Positions 23,434 through 35,122 of a DNA stretch of 64,000 bases are shown one piece after another. The stretch is from Azolla caroliniana (taxonomy: Eukaryota; Polypodiophyta), in NCBI GenBank assembly GCA_043228905.1, contig JBHGNT010000014.1, positions 19,282,001-19,346,000 of the forward strand, in the 5' to 3' direction. The notes beneath the pieces are model-generated. The model searched no databases. It saw only the letters and a program-made list of their open reading frames with translations, and was not told the DNA's origin. Position 1 is the first letter of the stretch, and every line of letters starts with the position of its first letter. Both the position numbers and the translations under genes were made by a program.

Positions 23434-24318
23434 TGTCGTGAAGGATTCCAACCACCGAAAGAAAAAGGGGTTGGACGGAGATCTCAGATGTGAGGAAGAG
23501 GACGGGTCAGTGAGCGTGTGAATGGAGTTGTGCACAGAAGCACACGAAACCGTTTTGATGTACCAATATGTGTAAATAGTATAGTGTTAGTTTAAGTATT
23601 GATAAATACTATGTAGGTGTAATTCGATAGGTACTTTTATGACCATGTACGAGTTACAGAGGAATAAAAGGGATTGATGGGAGGAAAGCGAGGAGAGAAT
23701 CAGGGGTTGAAAAGCTTCTGGCTTAACAGCCTAATGTAACGGTCTCTCCATCCTTGAGCTATAAAAGGGTGGAGAGAAGATAGAGAAGGGATCCACTGTT
23801 TTGGAGAACAAAGTGTTGTCGGTTTTAGTTCCAAGCTCTGTCGGTTCCTCCGTTTCTGTGTTGACTTTGGGAAGAAGGTGGAGTCCTCTGCTCGCATAGG
23901 AAGCCCGTGTGCTCCCAACCAGAGGCCCGCCATTCTCTGTGTGTGTGAGTGTGTAGAGCTCGAAGCTCTGGTATTGGTTGCATTCAGTTGTACTCCCTCG
24001 GTGTTCTCTGTTAATCATTAATTTACTGAGTCTCTCCATGTATTGGGCATCCCCATGTCCTTATCTTTGTTCTATTTCCGTTTGAGTGTGCGTATCCGAG
24101 TACGTGAGCCCTTGAGCTCTTTGCCACTATCCAACAACCATTCCGGAACAATATTCGATTTTGAGCCCGTGCACTCAGCGTTTGACATCCCGGAATCGAT
24201 CCGGAGTGGATATGTGTCTGGAAACCGTTATGGAAAACCTTCTTCTCTCACCAACTCCTTGGTCTGAGATCCCGGTGGTCCTACCTGTTTTGACACATAA
24301 CCGCGGAAAACCGCGACA
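23434..24318 (+). mobile_element. Gypsy G: 3' LTR (complete copy)
   Basis: It begins TGTCGTGAAGG behind the tract GGTAGGGGTGGA and ends ACCGCGACA, about 885 bp, with the inverted TGTCG/CGACA ends used by the Gypsy elements here. A truncated first copy of its start lies at 22851-23067 because of the tandem duplication. A TATA-like box (CTATAAAAGG, 23759-23768) marks the likely promoter. Confidence 0.82.
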
Positions 24319-25093
24319 CCGTGTTGGGTCACACGCCATTCCTGAACATTGGCCCAAACTTGAAGAGCACATTCAACACATAATGGCGTTGGTTGATCAA
24401 TATGCCTTCGGGGGCTCGGATCACTTTGATCCCGAGGAAGTAATGAAGGTTTCCTAGATCCTTGATTTCGAATGTTGATGAAAGCTGAGACTTTACTCGG
24501 CTGATTTCTCGGAGGTCGGCGCTGGCAATGACTAGATCATCGACATATAGCAGAATGCTAATTGGTCTAGTCCGACTCGGCTGAATGAACAATGAAGAGT
24601 ACGACTTCGATGGAGCAAACCCCATCTTAGCGTTCTATGTAGGCGAAGCTTGCTTGAGTCCATACAACGACTTCTTCAATCGGCAAACTGCCCATGTGTT
24701 CCGTTCGGATAGAAATCTGGGGGGCTGTACCATGTATACTTGTTTCTCAAGATCGTCTTGCAAGAACGCGTTCTTTATATCCATTTGATGTAAATTCCAT
24801 CCCTTTGCCGTTGTTACTGCCAGCAATACACGGACAATTATCATCTTCGCGACTAGCGCGAAGGTCTCGTCGTAATCGACATTGTGTTTCTGCACGTAGC
24901 CCTTGGCCACCAATCGGGCCTTATATCGGTTGATGGAGCCGTCGGCGTTGTACTTGACCTTGTACATCCACCTGCATCTGATCGGCTTCACACCCTTCGG
25001 GGCGTCAAGTAGGTCCCAAGTCTTGTTCTCCTATAATGCTCGCATCTCTTCCTCCATGGCTTTTCTCCAATTGGCGTCTTTTGTCTCTTCTGC
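24319..25093 (-). pseudogene. Copia D: reverse transcriptase, truncated
   Basis: On the minus strand it has [49 protein letters not shown] and KKSLYGLKQASPT. After a frame break come MGFAPSKSYSSLFI, an intact LLYVDDLVIAS and DLGNLHYFLGIKV. The sequence stops at the G LTR border (24319), so the rest of RT, RNase H and the 3' LTR are missing. Confidence 0.82.
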
Positions 25094-25834
25094 CTAGCTC
25101 TCCGGCTCACACACTTCTGCCAGCTTCGCCATATATGCATAATGATGCACCATATACTCATTGTACCCGTACCGAATTACGGGATTCTTCTGGCGGGTGG
25201 ATTGGCGCAACTTCTGGTTCCCCGATTTCATAACGCTCTCGGCTGACTTCGACCTCATTTTCGGAGGTTCCTCTTGGGCCATGTCAGATTCGCTTGGATC
25301 TGATGTATTGGCCTCATTGCCGTATTCCGACATCTTCATCTTCCCGTTCTCCTTGCGCGTAAACCGCCTCCTCGGTTTCTGGATCAAGAACTGCGTGGCC
25401 GAGTCTCCACTACTCGCCGGCTCTTCATCTGACTGGTCCTTTCGACTCAATCGCTCATTCGGCCCATGTAGCCAAAATAAGTTGAGACCTTGTTCTAGAG
25501 TTCCGATTTCCTCTTCCTCCAAGGGCATCTCAACCTCATTGGCCTCATCCTCAGAATTCAGAATGGGGTGGATGGGGGTTGGAGGTGAAGCCAAGTACCA
25601 CGAAGTTGACTCATCGAAAACGACATCTCGGCTTACTCGGACCTCTTTCTTTCGGGGGTTATAACATTTATAGCCCTTTTGCTCATCCGAATAGCAGACC
25701 AAGATACATTTCTTGGTTTTTGCGTTTAACTTCCTCCACATTTCCTTCGGCACATGTACATATGCAATGCTAATGAATACCCTCAAGTGTTCCAAGTTCG
25801 GCTTCTTCCCAAAATACAACTCATGTGGCGACAC
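25094..25834 (-). pseudogene. Copia D: integrase tail and acidic linker
   Basis: It starts with SPHELYFGKKPNLEHLRVF, then AYVHVPKEMWRKL, YSDEQKGYKCYNP and a 150-residue charged linker ending in [20 protein letters not shown]. It is open for 246 codons. It is homologous to the linkers of B and C. Confidence 0.8.
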
Positions 25835-26614
25835 TCCATTTGCAGAAGTCTGATTCTACGGATACACGGCTGTTCAGACCACTTCGGCCCAATAGAACTT
25901 CGGCATATGCTTTTCCTCAAGCATTGCCCTAGCCGATTCCTCTATCATTTGATTCTTTCTCTTGGCCACTCCGTTCTGCTCCGGTGTGTATTTGCACGAA
26001 AATTTGCGTCGAATTCCTTCCTTTTGCAGATAGCTAGAGAACTTGTCGGAGAAGTACTCTTTTCCGCCATCAGACCTTAGGCACTTGATCTTTAGACCGG
26101 TTTCCCGTTTGGCAAGGGTTTTCACCTTCAAGAAGCAGGAGAAGACTTTGTTTTTCTTCTCGATCAAGCATGCCCAAGTGTGCCGAGTGTAGTCATCGAT
26201 GATGGTTACAAAGTAACGACGTCCACTGATACTCGCGTTCTGCACTGCTCCCCACACACATCTGAGTGGAGCAAATAGAGGTTATTTCGGTTATGGTTTC
26301 TCTCATTGGGGAAAGGAAGTCGGTGATGCTTCCCTAATTGGTAGGCTTTGCAGACCTGGCCTTTTCGGCAAGCAAAAAATGACGTTTTTTGTCTGCATCT
26401 CTTGAAGCTATAGGAAGTTGACATGGCTGAACTGCTTGTGCCACAAGTCGATATCATATTCGACTTTTTGTCCTTTCGAAAACATAGAGGTGCCGACGTC
26501 ATTGGTTTCAAGGATGAACATCCTCCCATCTCTGCGCCCTTGTGCGATGATCTTACCTTCCCCTTCGATGAAACACCCAAGATGAGTAAATCGAACTTGC
26601 ATGCCCTGGTCAAC
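25835..26614 (-). pseudogene. Copia D: integrase core
   Basis: It contains DLWHKQFSHVNFL, then CKAYQLGKH (one Cys of the zinc module replaced by Tyr, as in Copia C), YFVTIIDDYTRHTWACL, LRSDGGKEYFSD and EQNGVAKRKNQMI. Two frame changes separate the parts. Confidence 0.8.
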
Positions 26615-27184
26615 TATCTATTTGGACGACAACAAGTTCTTGGTGATTGTCGGCACATGCAAGTCATTTCTCATTATCCCTTTTTGGCCAACATGGTTCA
26701 AGGGGACATCTCCGATATGTTTAATGGGATGAGGGGTGTCATCGCTAGTTTTGTCAACCCCCGGCTGCTCCGGCTTCTCCAAAGTGGAGAACCACTCTTT
26801 TTGATTCATCATGTGGTTTGACGCGCCTGAATCCACATACCACACCTCGTTCGATCCTGAGGTGTTGACCGCGATCGAGTTGGCCTTGTGCTTCATTATG
26901 AAGGCTGGGCCCATCTCGGCTCGACCTGAACCTTTAGCGTAGTGCGATCTCTGACGCCTACCTGCGTTTCCTTGGCTCGATCCGGCTTTATCTGAATCAG
27001 CGTGCTTCTTCCAACACTCGCTCTCTTTGTGGCCCTTCTTACCACAATACCAGTAGTCGGTTGCGGCATTTCCTTGCTAGTTTCCTACATCCCTTGACTC
27101 GCCCTACTCGTGGAGGGTCCGAAACTGTTGTTGGCACCACCTCTGTGCCTCTGGTTCTGCTCTTGTTGGCCACCTCCATTGCGT
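26615..27184 (-). pseudogene. Copia D: protease and gag zinc knuckle
   Basis: VWYVDSGASNHMMNQKEW marks the protease, with VLHVPTITKN-type sequence downstream. Upstream at about 27000-27060 lies the knuckle region (CWYCGKKGH type, read in another frame). The border at 27185 is where a Gypsy-type LTR starts. Confidence 0.75.
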
Positions 27185-27670
27185 TGTCGTGAAGGTTTCC
27201 GGCTTTGGTGTGAAACCAGGATGGAATGGGCAAGTCGGCAATAGTGCTTCTTCCAACACTCGCTCTCTTTGTGGCCCTTCTTACCACAATACCAGCAGTC
27301 GGTTGCGGCATTTCCTTGCTAGTTTCCTACATCGCCTTGACTCACCCTACTCGTGGAGGGTCCGAAACTGTTGTTGGCACCACCTCTGTGCCTCTGGTTC
27401 TGCTCTTGTTGGCCACCTCCATTGCGTTGTCGTGAAGGTTTCCGGCTTTGGTGTGAAACCAGGATGGAATGGGCAAGTCGGCAATAGTGCTTCTTCCAAC
27501 ACTCGCTCTCTTTGTGGCCCTTCTTACCACAATACCAGCAGTCGGTTGCGGCATTTCCTTGCTAGTTTCCTACATCGCCTTGACTCGCCCTACTCGTGGA
27601 GGGTCCGAAACTGTTGTTGGCACCACCTCTGTGCCTCTGGTTCTGCTCTTGTTGGCCACCTCCATTGCGT
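27003..27670. repeat. 243-bp tandem repeat made of Copia gag plus a Gypsy LTR head
   Basis: Two full units (27185-27427 and 27428-27670) each start TGTCGTGAAGG (about 58 bp of LTR) and continue with about 185 bp of Copia D gag. One gag-only copy precedes them (27003-27184) and the full LTR follows. The units differ at only a few bases. The spacing is exactly 243 bp (81 codons), so open frames across the array are artefacts. Confidence 0.9.
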
Positions 27671-28229
27671 TGTCGTGAAGGTTTCCGGCTTTGGTGTGAA
27701 ACCAGGATGGAATGGGCAAGTCGGCAATGTGCAACACGTGCACATGTATAGTAGGAAAATAGTGTATAGAATAAAGGGGAGAATTTATCCCACATTGTAA
27801 TGTCTCTCCCTCCTTGGGCTATAAAAGGAAGGGAGGGGTCTCTTGTGAAGGGTTGCCTATTTTGAGTGTGAAAGGCATACCACTTAGTTTTAGGCTTTTA
27901 CTATTCTTTTTCTTCTTACCATTTCGGGTTTAGGGTTTTGCTTAGGGTTTCTTCTTCATCATCTTCTTTACTTACTTATCCAGTTAGGGTTTTCTAGTAG
28001 TCATTTTGGTGCAGCCTATGCGGCGATGGTTGTAATCGTTCGCGGAATCATAATATAACTTGTTGTGTATCTTGCCTCTATCCATCTTCTTGTTCCATCC
28101 ATTCTATGTTTATGTCCTATTCTTTCTCCTCTCCTCTCGAGCTAAGCTTCCATTCCCCCTCTACTCCCTAGTCCAAGACCCCTGCGGTCCCGCCTAAGAT
28201 CTTACATGTACTCACAGAATACCGCGACA
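27671..28229 (+). mobile_element. Solo Gypsy LTR inserted in the gag of Copia D
   Basis: It begins TGTCGTGAAGG and ends ACCGCGACA, matching the termini of the Gypsy G LTR, with a TATA-like box (CTATAAAAGG, 27819-27828). Copia D gag sequence continues on both sides (about ATTGCGT and ACGTGCTGACC), giving an imperfect 4-5 bp target duplication. No internal Gypsy sequence is present, so it is a recombination product of a full element. Confidence 0.85.
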
Positions 28230-28882
28230 ACGTGCTGACCCGCCTCGTCCACCACGACCGTGGGGCCGATCTGCCTCCGTATACAACATCTTGCTATCGG
28301 TGTGCGTGCTCGTTGACACATCCGAGTGGTTTTCTTCTACGAGCAATGTAGTTTGTAGATCAAACAACAAAGGTGTATTCTCCCTCCTGCAGACCGCCAT
28401 TCGGAATGCTCCAAACTTTGACGCCAACCCTTCGAGACAAACCTACACCATTTTGTCCTCCTCAACGTTTGTGTTGATGGAGGCGAGGGAGTCGCAAATC
28501 TCCTTGATTCGGGTTATATAATCAGCCACAGACAGATCTCTTTTTGTCAGACATTGCTGAGGTGCAACTTCTTGGCCGTTGTGTTGGTGGTGAAAATCCA
28601 TCTGAGATGCACCCACGCATCCTTTGGCATCTTCACATCCCAGATGTAGCTCAAAAGTTGATCGCTCACATAAGATGCGAAGCAGTAGAGAACTCTACTT
28701 GCCACCTGTTCCCAGGATGAGAAATCTCTGTGTGTCGACTTAGGTGCTGCATCATTAACTCCTTTGACATAACTCTAGTAACCGTGCCCGAGCAGGTACT
28801 TGTGCATCTTGTATGACCAAGATGCGTAGTTGCTCCTATCAAGCTTCTCTGTTAGAAGTGAGCTTCCCATTCCTTTGTCCAT
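28230..28882 (-). pseudogene. Copia D: gag N-terminal part
   Basis: The likely start is the ATG at 28882 (MDKGMGSSLLTEKLDRSNYA), then KMHKYLLGHGY and a stop. Downstream fragments include FGAFRMAVCRRENTP. It is very similar in layout to the Copia B gag. Confidence 0.75.
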
Positions 28883-28987
28883 ATTCTTGTCTTTTCTTTT
28901 TCGAAAAATGAAGAAAGTTGTTTCTGTCTTGTTCACTTCTTTTTCAGTCGGCTGCAGAGGATTCTTAACCCTCACACTCTGATACCA

Positions 28988-29457
28988 TGAAAAAGAATAC
29001 GCATGCGGAAGCGTGTGCAAAAGACACTCAGTACACAATCGGTTATTCGCAAACTCGATAGTTAGGTAAACATAGAGAATATGAGAGAGAGAGAGAGACT
29101 GAATGGAGCAGACAACAATATTTTGATTACTAAAAGACTCAGTACATACAACAATGCTCAAAATGCACTTTATATACAAGCCCTAATGAATGGGATGATG
29201 CAATGCCGTTTGAATGCTTATAAACGAGCCTGACACTAATTTAGCCTATAATATTCCTATTTACTATAATAGGAATATAGATTCCTAACGGCCTATTGGA
29301 TTCCCTCCGACTCGGCATACCTGAATCTTACTCTATTTGATTCGGCTCTCGGCTCTCGGCTTCTTCACCCGATTCAGGCCTAGTCGATCGGTCTCCAACC
29401 GATTCGGCTCTCAGCTTCTTTAGCTGATTCGGCCCATGTTGGGCTTGTCTCTCAACA
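28988..29457 (-). mobile_element. Copia D: 5' LTR
   Basis: A 470-bp TG..CA block next to a minus-strand PBS (TGGTATCAGAGTG at 28975-28987). The partner LTR is lost with the truncation at 24319, so no target duplication can be tested. Confidence 0.82.
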
Positions 29458-30020
29458 GATCGGTAAGAAGCCGAATTAAGGTAAGCTGAGGATCTTTGGT
29501 TGCGAAGCGTTTGCTCTTGTGCTAAGAGATGATCGCCAAAAATTAGAGCCGAGGTCCAGGAAATGTATTTTCCTTGGTTATGGACCAGACCATAATTTCG
29601 GCTATTGAGTCTAGGACCCTCAAAACAGACAAGTTGTGCAAATTTCGGACACAGTTTTCAATGAGTCAGTTATGCATAAGATGACTGAAAAGCCAATTGA
29701 AGTCCGAAGAGTAGTCTTTTCAGACATGCCGACTCTTCTTGTCCGACCAACCCTGAATACGAGATCGGCTTCAGGGTAGTTGAATCGTCTAGCACCAATT
29801 CGGATATTCCTTAGTCGGCACAACAATTCGGATATTCCTTAGTCGGCACAACCGAATGTTTTGGCTTCTGACCATCTGACTAGTTTACCCGATCTGGCTA
29901 GCCTAGTCATTCCCCGAAGATCAGAGAGACTATCGTAGTCTTCGGAGAGATATTCTCCCAAACTCTTCTTCAAGGACGCCAGTGAGCCGAGGACATATGA
30001 AGAAGCTATTGGGAAACAAG
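29458..30020 (+). pseudogene. Copia E: integrase end and linker, old remnant
   Basis: It has KLRIFGCEAFALVLRDDRQ, then SRKCIFLGYGPDHNFGY and QNRQVVQISDTVFNESVM, the usual Copia integrase-RT linker, and finally EPRTYEEAIGK. There an LTR (30021) interrupts it. The RT continues after about 31200. It belongs to a different Copia lineage from A, B, C, D and H. Confidence 0.7.
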
Positions 30021-30647
30021 TGTTGGGAGACAGGTTCCTCCGGATGGGAAGGGAGAAGAACAGTGCTGATGAACAAACTCCGAAACCAGATGAGGAGTAC
30101 CCGGCTACGGAGAGCCGGATGGTGCAGACCCGATATGAACTGGATGAGGAGTACTCGGTTACGGAGAGCTGGATGGTGCAGACCCGGTATGAACCGGATG
30201 AAGAGACATATTCGTAAATATGTTTCTGAGAGTCCATCGAGGCTATATTTGTAAATAGCCAAAAAGTCATATTAGTATAAATATGACTTAGGGCAAACTT
30301 TTAGTGGTTGTTGTTTTTTTTTGTTGGTGCAAGAAGAAGAGAGAGCACGTAACAGTGTACAAAGAGAGAGAAAGAGGTCGCTGCCTCTGTTGTAACCGCC
30401 GCCTGTGGCGAAGATAGTGAGCACGAGGTCGTTGCCTCCGTGATCTCACTGTTTGTACATTCCAACGTAGTGATAGTTTGTAGCCTGTGGGCTGCCGTGG
30501 TTTTTCCCTTAGTTTGGGTTTTCCACGTAAACATCTTGTGCACTCTTTTCTTCTTCTTGTTGCGTTTTATTTCCCGTTTTCTATGTATCATTCTAAGCTC
30601 GGTTGTGGCAGAGCGTTGCGCATAAGGAACGACCAGTTTCGTCAACA
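30021..30647 (+). mobile_element. LTR L1 inserted in Copia E
   Basis: It starts TGTTGGGAGACAGG and ends CGTCAACA. Along its length it is the reverse complement of the solo LTR at 35489-36179. It includes the block with TGTAACCGCCGCC and GTGGGCTGCCGTGG. No coding frame is supportable in it. Confidence 0.8.
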
Positions 30648-31200
30648 AGTCCCTCCGGATGGGATCCAGATGAGAACCGGCGGAGCTGAATCAGACGAGT
30701 CGAAGGAAGGAACTGGACCGGATGGATCCGGAAGATATCCGGATACAGGATCCGATGGATCCGGAAGGAATCCGTTATGAATCAACATATAGGAACATAT
30801 TGATAAATATGTCTAGACATGAATGTTAAGGTCATATTTGTAAATAACCCTAAAGTTATATGAATATAAATATAACTGGGGCAACAATGTTCATTATGTT
30901 GTTATCATTGTTGTACAAAGCGTAGAGAGACAATGAGAGAGATACATAAAGTATTTTCTGGTGTAACCGCCGGTTGGCGAAGGCATAGAGCTCAAGGTCA
31001 TTGCCTCTAAGTCTCGCGTTGTAACCTTTTCTTCTCATAGTGATAGTTGGAGTCTATGGGCTCCCGTGGTTTTTCCCTATTAGGTTTTTCCATGTTAACT
31101 TCTTGTGTTATCTCATTTCGGTTTTTCTGTTTCTTCCATAGTGTGATTGAGACTCGGTTGTGGCCGAGCACTATTCCTCTTAGAAGCATCGACCACCTGG
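30648..31200 (+). mobile_element. LTR L2, diverged relative of L1, directly adjacent
   Basis: It resumes at the homologous position AGTCCCTCCGGATGGG right after L1 and follows the same order of blocks (GTGTAACCGCCGG, CTATGGGCTCCCGTGG, GACTCGGTTGTGGCCGAG) with many substitutions. The exact end is uncertain. Copia E RT sequence starts again near 31200. Confidence 0.65.
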
Positions 31201-32830
31201 CATCTAGCGATGGAGTACGAGATGAACGTGGGACTTTGTCGAATTACTGAACAATCGATGTGGTCTTCCAAATAAGTGGGTCTATCGATTGAAAGAGACA
31301 TCTGATTCGGCTAGCCCCAAATTAAGGTAAGATTAGTAGCAAAGGGTTTTCGACAAGAATATGGCGTTGACTTCGATGAAATGTTTTCACCATTGGTGAA
31401 AATGACAACCCTTCTATTTCTCGGCGTAGTGGTGACCAAAGACTAGGAGCTTATTCAACTTGATGTTAAGACGGTCTTCCTCCACAGTGACCTAGAGGAG
31501 GAAATTTATATCAAATTGCGAAAAGGTTTTGAAAGAGCATCTAGTTTGCTGACTAGGGAAGAATCTTTACGACCTAAAGTAACCACCGAGACAGTAGTAC
31601 AAATAATTCAACAACTTCATCTAGTCTGTCGGATTCTATAAAAGTGATGAAGACTAGTACCTCTTTTCAAAGACACCTCAAGATGGGACACCTATCTTCC
31701 TCATCCTATACGTGGACGACATGCTTCTCTCCGACCGGCATGCCTAGAGAGCTTGCTGATCTCATTCAGAAACTTTGATAGAAGCTTGCCATGAATGACT
31801 TAGGTCTGACAAGACACATTCTAGACATGAGGATTAGTCGGCTCCAGAATTGAAGAAAATTATTATTCTTGTCTCAGGCTGACTACATTCAACGTGTCTT
31901 GGAATGCTTCAACATGCAATCGGCCAAATCGGCTTCGACCTTGCTCCCCACTAGTCTTCAGTTGTCTCATCAAGATTGTCCAACATCCAGCCCGGAGGTG
32001 GAAATCATGAAGTCGGTACCTTACGTACCGATAGTCGACTCCTTAATGTACGCGATGGTTGTGACACGTCGTAGGAGTCATTAACAAATTTATGCACAAC
32101 CCTAGCCGATTGCATTGGAACGCAGTTAAGAATGGGTTCAGATATCTCGTGGTAACACAAAACTATGGCATCCTCTTCGGCTCGAACAAAACCTTAGGTG
32201 TTGTCGACTACACCAACTGTAACTTTGCCGTAATAGGAAGTCAACCATCGACTACTTCTTTCTATTCAACACTGAAGCAATTTCATGGAAGTCGAAACTT
32301 CAAAAGTGCACGACCACTTGACAACTGAAGCTAAATATGTAGCCACATTTGACGTGGTGAAAAAAGCTTTATGGCTTAGTTGATTGGCAAGCACATTTCG
32401 GCAAGCCGATTCCAATTTGGCTCTAGTGGTTTACAACGACAGTTAGGGTGTTGTCACCTTATCGAAGAATTTGGTTCATGAGAATGCCTAGAAACATATC
32501 GACGTTCGATATCACTTCATTCGGGTCTCGAGAAAATCTCTATGGCTGACAATGTAGAAAATAGGATGACTGATTCCGGTCACTAAGGCACTATATGGGC
32601 TTAAGGAGAAATCAGTCTGATTGGGTCACACAACAGAGATGGCTTTGGACTTCAGGATTTAGCTTTCGTCAATCAACACAACCGACCCACCTTTTGCTCT
32701 CAGACCAACCAATCTGGCTTAATAAGATCAAAGGGCAATTGCCCTAGCTCAGTTGCTTTATAACAAAACTCTGTAACCTAGTTCAAGGGGTTGGTTGTCG
32801 CCATTCTTTGTAACTCAGTTTTTGAATAAT
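31201..32830 (+). pseudogene. Copia E: RT and RNase H, heavily degraded, with probable 3' LTR
   Basis: Across several frames one finds LPNKWVYRLKETS, GVDFDEMFSPLVKM, the active-site box LILYVDDMLLS, then SQADYIQRVLECFNMQSAKS, VPYVPIVDSLMYAMV and the RNase H piece HRLHWNAVKNGFRYL. There are many stops and frame shifts. The last 250 bp resemble a worn LTR end but no clean border was found. Confidence 0.68.
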
Positions 32831-33042
32831 ACAATTACACTATTGTGCCTATCTCCATCTCTCTCTTACATTATGTTTCTTGATCCTAATTTATGCTAAG
32901 TTGTCTTTGTTTTATTCAACTACTAATGTTGATTAAGTCTACCAACTTGTTGATCTTCATCTACTAGTGGTTCTCTTGTTTCCGCATACTGACGGTCCTC
33001 ACTTCCAACATGGTCCTCATTACAAGTATAAAAAATGTCAAA
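32831..33042. other. Spacer before Copia H
   Basis: I see no gene or repeat. It forms the target DNA of Copia H together with the bases after 47830. Confidence 0.5.
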
Positions 33043-33047
33043 CATAT

Positions 33048-33476
33048 TGTAAAGAATCTAACTCTAGTAGAGTAGAGTATTCAGAAGTGTAGTGCATTTG
33101 TGTGCGAGTGGGTGAATAAGAAAGAGAAGAAATCAGAGAGAATAACCAGAAAATAATAAGAAAATACACAGTAGGGGGATGACAACTTACGCACTGAAGA
33201 GAGCTATATTAATTAACTAAAGATCATCAACAAAACAGAATGGGCAAAGGGAGTTTTATATATAAGTCCTCAAGGGACTGCCATATTAAATGTGTTGGTG
33301 GAATCTAACCAAGATATCCTCTTGAGTACAATTTTGTCATAAGAATATCTAATATTCTTTGACCACTTTAACACTCAACTACACGGATTACAATAAAGTG
33401 TGCTCACACACTTTTTCACACATCGTCCTTTTCTTCATAAGCACATGTTCACACAAGTTGAGCTTGATTCTCAAGA
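33048..33476 (-). mobile_element. Copia H: 3' LTR
   Basis: A 429-bp LTR nearly identical to that at 47397-47825. It is flanked by CATAT (33043-33047), which equals CATAT at 47826-47830. A minus-strand polypurine tract (CCTTGAGGGGGCA) adjoins it. Confidence 0.95.
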
Positions 33477-33739
33477 TGCCCCCTCAAGGTCAATTGTGTG
33501 TCCTCTTAAGCTTGGTTGTCTTGGTGTAGTTGAAGACCTGATTACAGTTGGTTGGACTACTAGACCGTAGTTTTCCCATTGTTCTTATGTACTCGATCTT
33601 GATCTAGCAATGTCGATCTTGCTGATCCAAAATTTTGAGCTTGTCAAGGGTGCCTACAAGATCGGGTTTATCTCTAACTTCAAAAAATTTGGGGCTTTGG
33701 AAAGTCTTCCTCTAACTTGCCGGGTCAAGTCGGGTTAGA

Positions 33740-34440
33740 TGTGTCAGTCTTACTTTGCCGATGCCGGTCTCACTCTTCCTCTTGTATGGTGTTGATTCTC
33801 CATGTTTACCTTCGTCTTCGTCTTTTTACTCTCCCCCAAGCTCATCATATCGAGTGGTCTAAGGCCTAGATCCACTGAGAATTTCCGTAGCTTGTCGAGA
33901 CCTAGCGCCTTAGTGGAAATATCAACCACTTGCATGTTAGTGCCAACATATTGGAGGTCAATGTCACCGGCCAATATACGCTCACAGATGTAATGATAGT
34001 GCACCTCTATGTGCTTAGTCCGGGCGTGAAACACCAGATTCTTTGCGAGCTGGATGTTGTTGAGATTATCGCAGTGATCAGTATTGGCTTGTTCACCAAT
34101 TCGTTGAAGTCTTTTAGCAGTCTTTTAAGCCATACCGCTTTGCAAGCAGCTACAACTTCGGCCCTATACTCCGCCTCAGTGTTCGATAGAGCGATTGTTG
34201 GTTGTTTCTTACTGCTCCAAGAGACTACTCCACTACCGAGTGAAAATATAAATCCCGAAATGGATCTCCTATCAGATGCATTGCCTGCCCAATCAACATC
34301 CGTGAAGCCTTCGAGTCGAAGTGGTGCTCCACACTTATAGAAGATACCATAATTAAGTGTTCCACTAATATAACGTAACACTCGCTTAGCACAATCCATG
34401 TGAGTGTCGCGGGGGGTTTCCATGAACTGGCTAAGAACCC
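33740..34440 (-). pseudogene. Copia H: RNase H
   Basis: Minus-strand landmarks are MDCAKRVLRYISGTLNYG, LEGFTDVDWAGNASD, WSSKKQPTIALSNTEAEYR and KAVWLKRLLKDF. After a frame change come [16 protein letters not shown] and DISTKALGLDKLRKF. One frame shift and a few substitutions are visible. It is close to Copia A in sequence. Confidence 0.85.
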
Positions 34441-35122
34441 TGACCGGATAACTGAGGTCTGGTTGGGTGATAGTTAGGTAGATAAGACTCCCAATTATTT
34501 GGCGATACTATGTCGGCTCGCAGAATTTTCCAGAATCTGCAGTTAGCTTCATATTTCAATCAAAGGGTGTCGAGATGGACTTACACTCGGTCATTCTGAA
34601 CTTGTAGAGCAAGTTCAACACATAGTGTCGTTGTGAGAGCAGGAACCCTTCTAGAGTTTGAATGACACCCTTCTAGAGTTTGAATGACCTTGATGTCGAG
34701 AAAATAATGTAAGTCATTCAGATCCTTCATCTCGAACTTTTGTAAAAGTAGCTTTTCAATCTTTTGTATCTCAGTGAGGCTTTCTCCACCAATGACAAGG
34801 TCATCGACATACAAGATTAAGAAGATGGGGCTTTTGGGATTGTTCTGAACATACAACAAGTTATCAGATTTTGACATCTAGAAGCCAATGTTGTGAAGAT
34901 ATGATGTGATCTTTGAATGCCATGCTCTTGAGGCTTGCTTCAGTCCATAGAGCGGCTTCTTCAATCGACAAACTACTTGTGGATGTTTGTTTGATTCGAA
35001 GTCAGGTGGTTGCATCATGTAAACTTCCTCCTCGAGCTCACCTTGGAGGAATGCGTTCTTCACATCCATTTGATGCAAGTGCCATCCTTTCGCTGTTACA
35101 AGTGCAATTACCGTCCTCACGA
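34441..35122 (-). pseudogene. Copia H: reverse transcriptase, C-terminal part
   Basis: It contains [36 protein letters not shown], the intact box LILYVDDLVIGGES and DLHYFLDIKV, with a short direct duplication (CCTTCTAGAGTTTGAATGAC) near 34650. It begins at 35122, where K is inserted between VR and TVIAL of the RT. Confidence 0.85.
35115..35122. repeat. Target duplication of DNA transposon K (left)
   Basis: CCTCACGA here and CCTCACAG at 44252-44259 flank K. Six of eight bases match, and joining the two flanks restores the Copia H reading frame. Confidence 0.7.

Larger units (their letters stand above)
22428..23648 (+). repeat. Tandem duplication covering the A-LTR/G junction
   Basis: Unit 1 (about 22428-23067) and unit 2 (about 23068-23648) both contain the microsatellite end of the A LTR, the G integrase tail, the G polypurine tract and the start of the G LTR. 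They are nearly identical outside the microsatellite. The duplication arose after A had inserted into G. Confidence 0.85.

Noticed and set aside
27039-27800. A plus-strand ORF of about 200 codons with internal repeats
   Set aside because: It is antisense to Copia gag across the 243-bp triplication, and 243 is a multiple of three. Not a gene.
29982-30780. ORFs within the L1/L2 LTRs
   Set aside because: The same stretches occur as LTR sequence at 35489-36179 in the opposite orientation without frame conservation.
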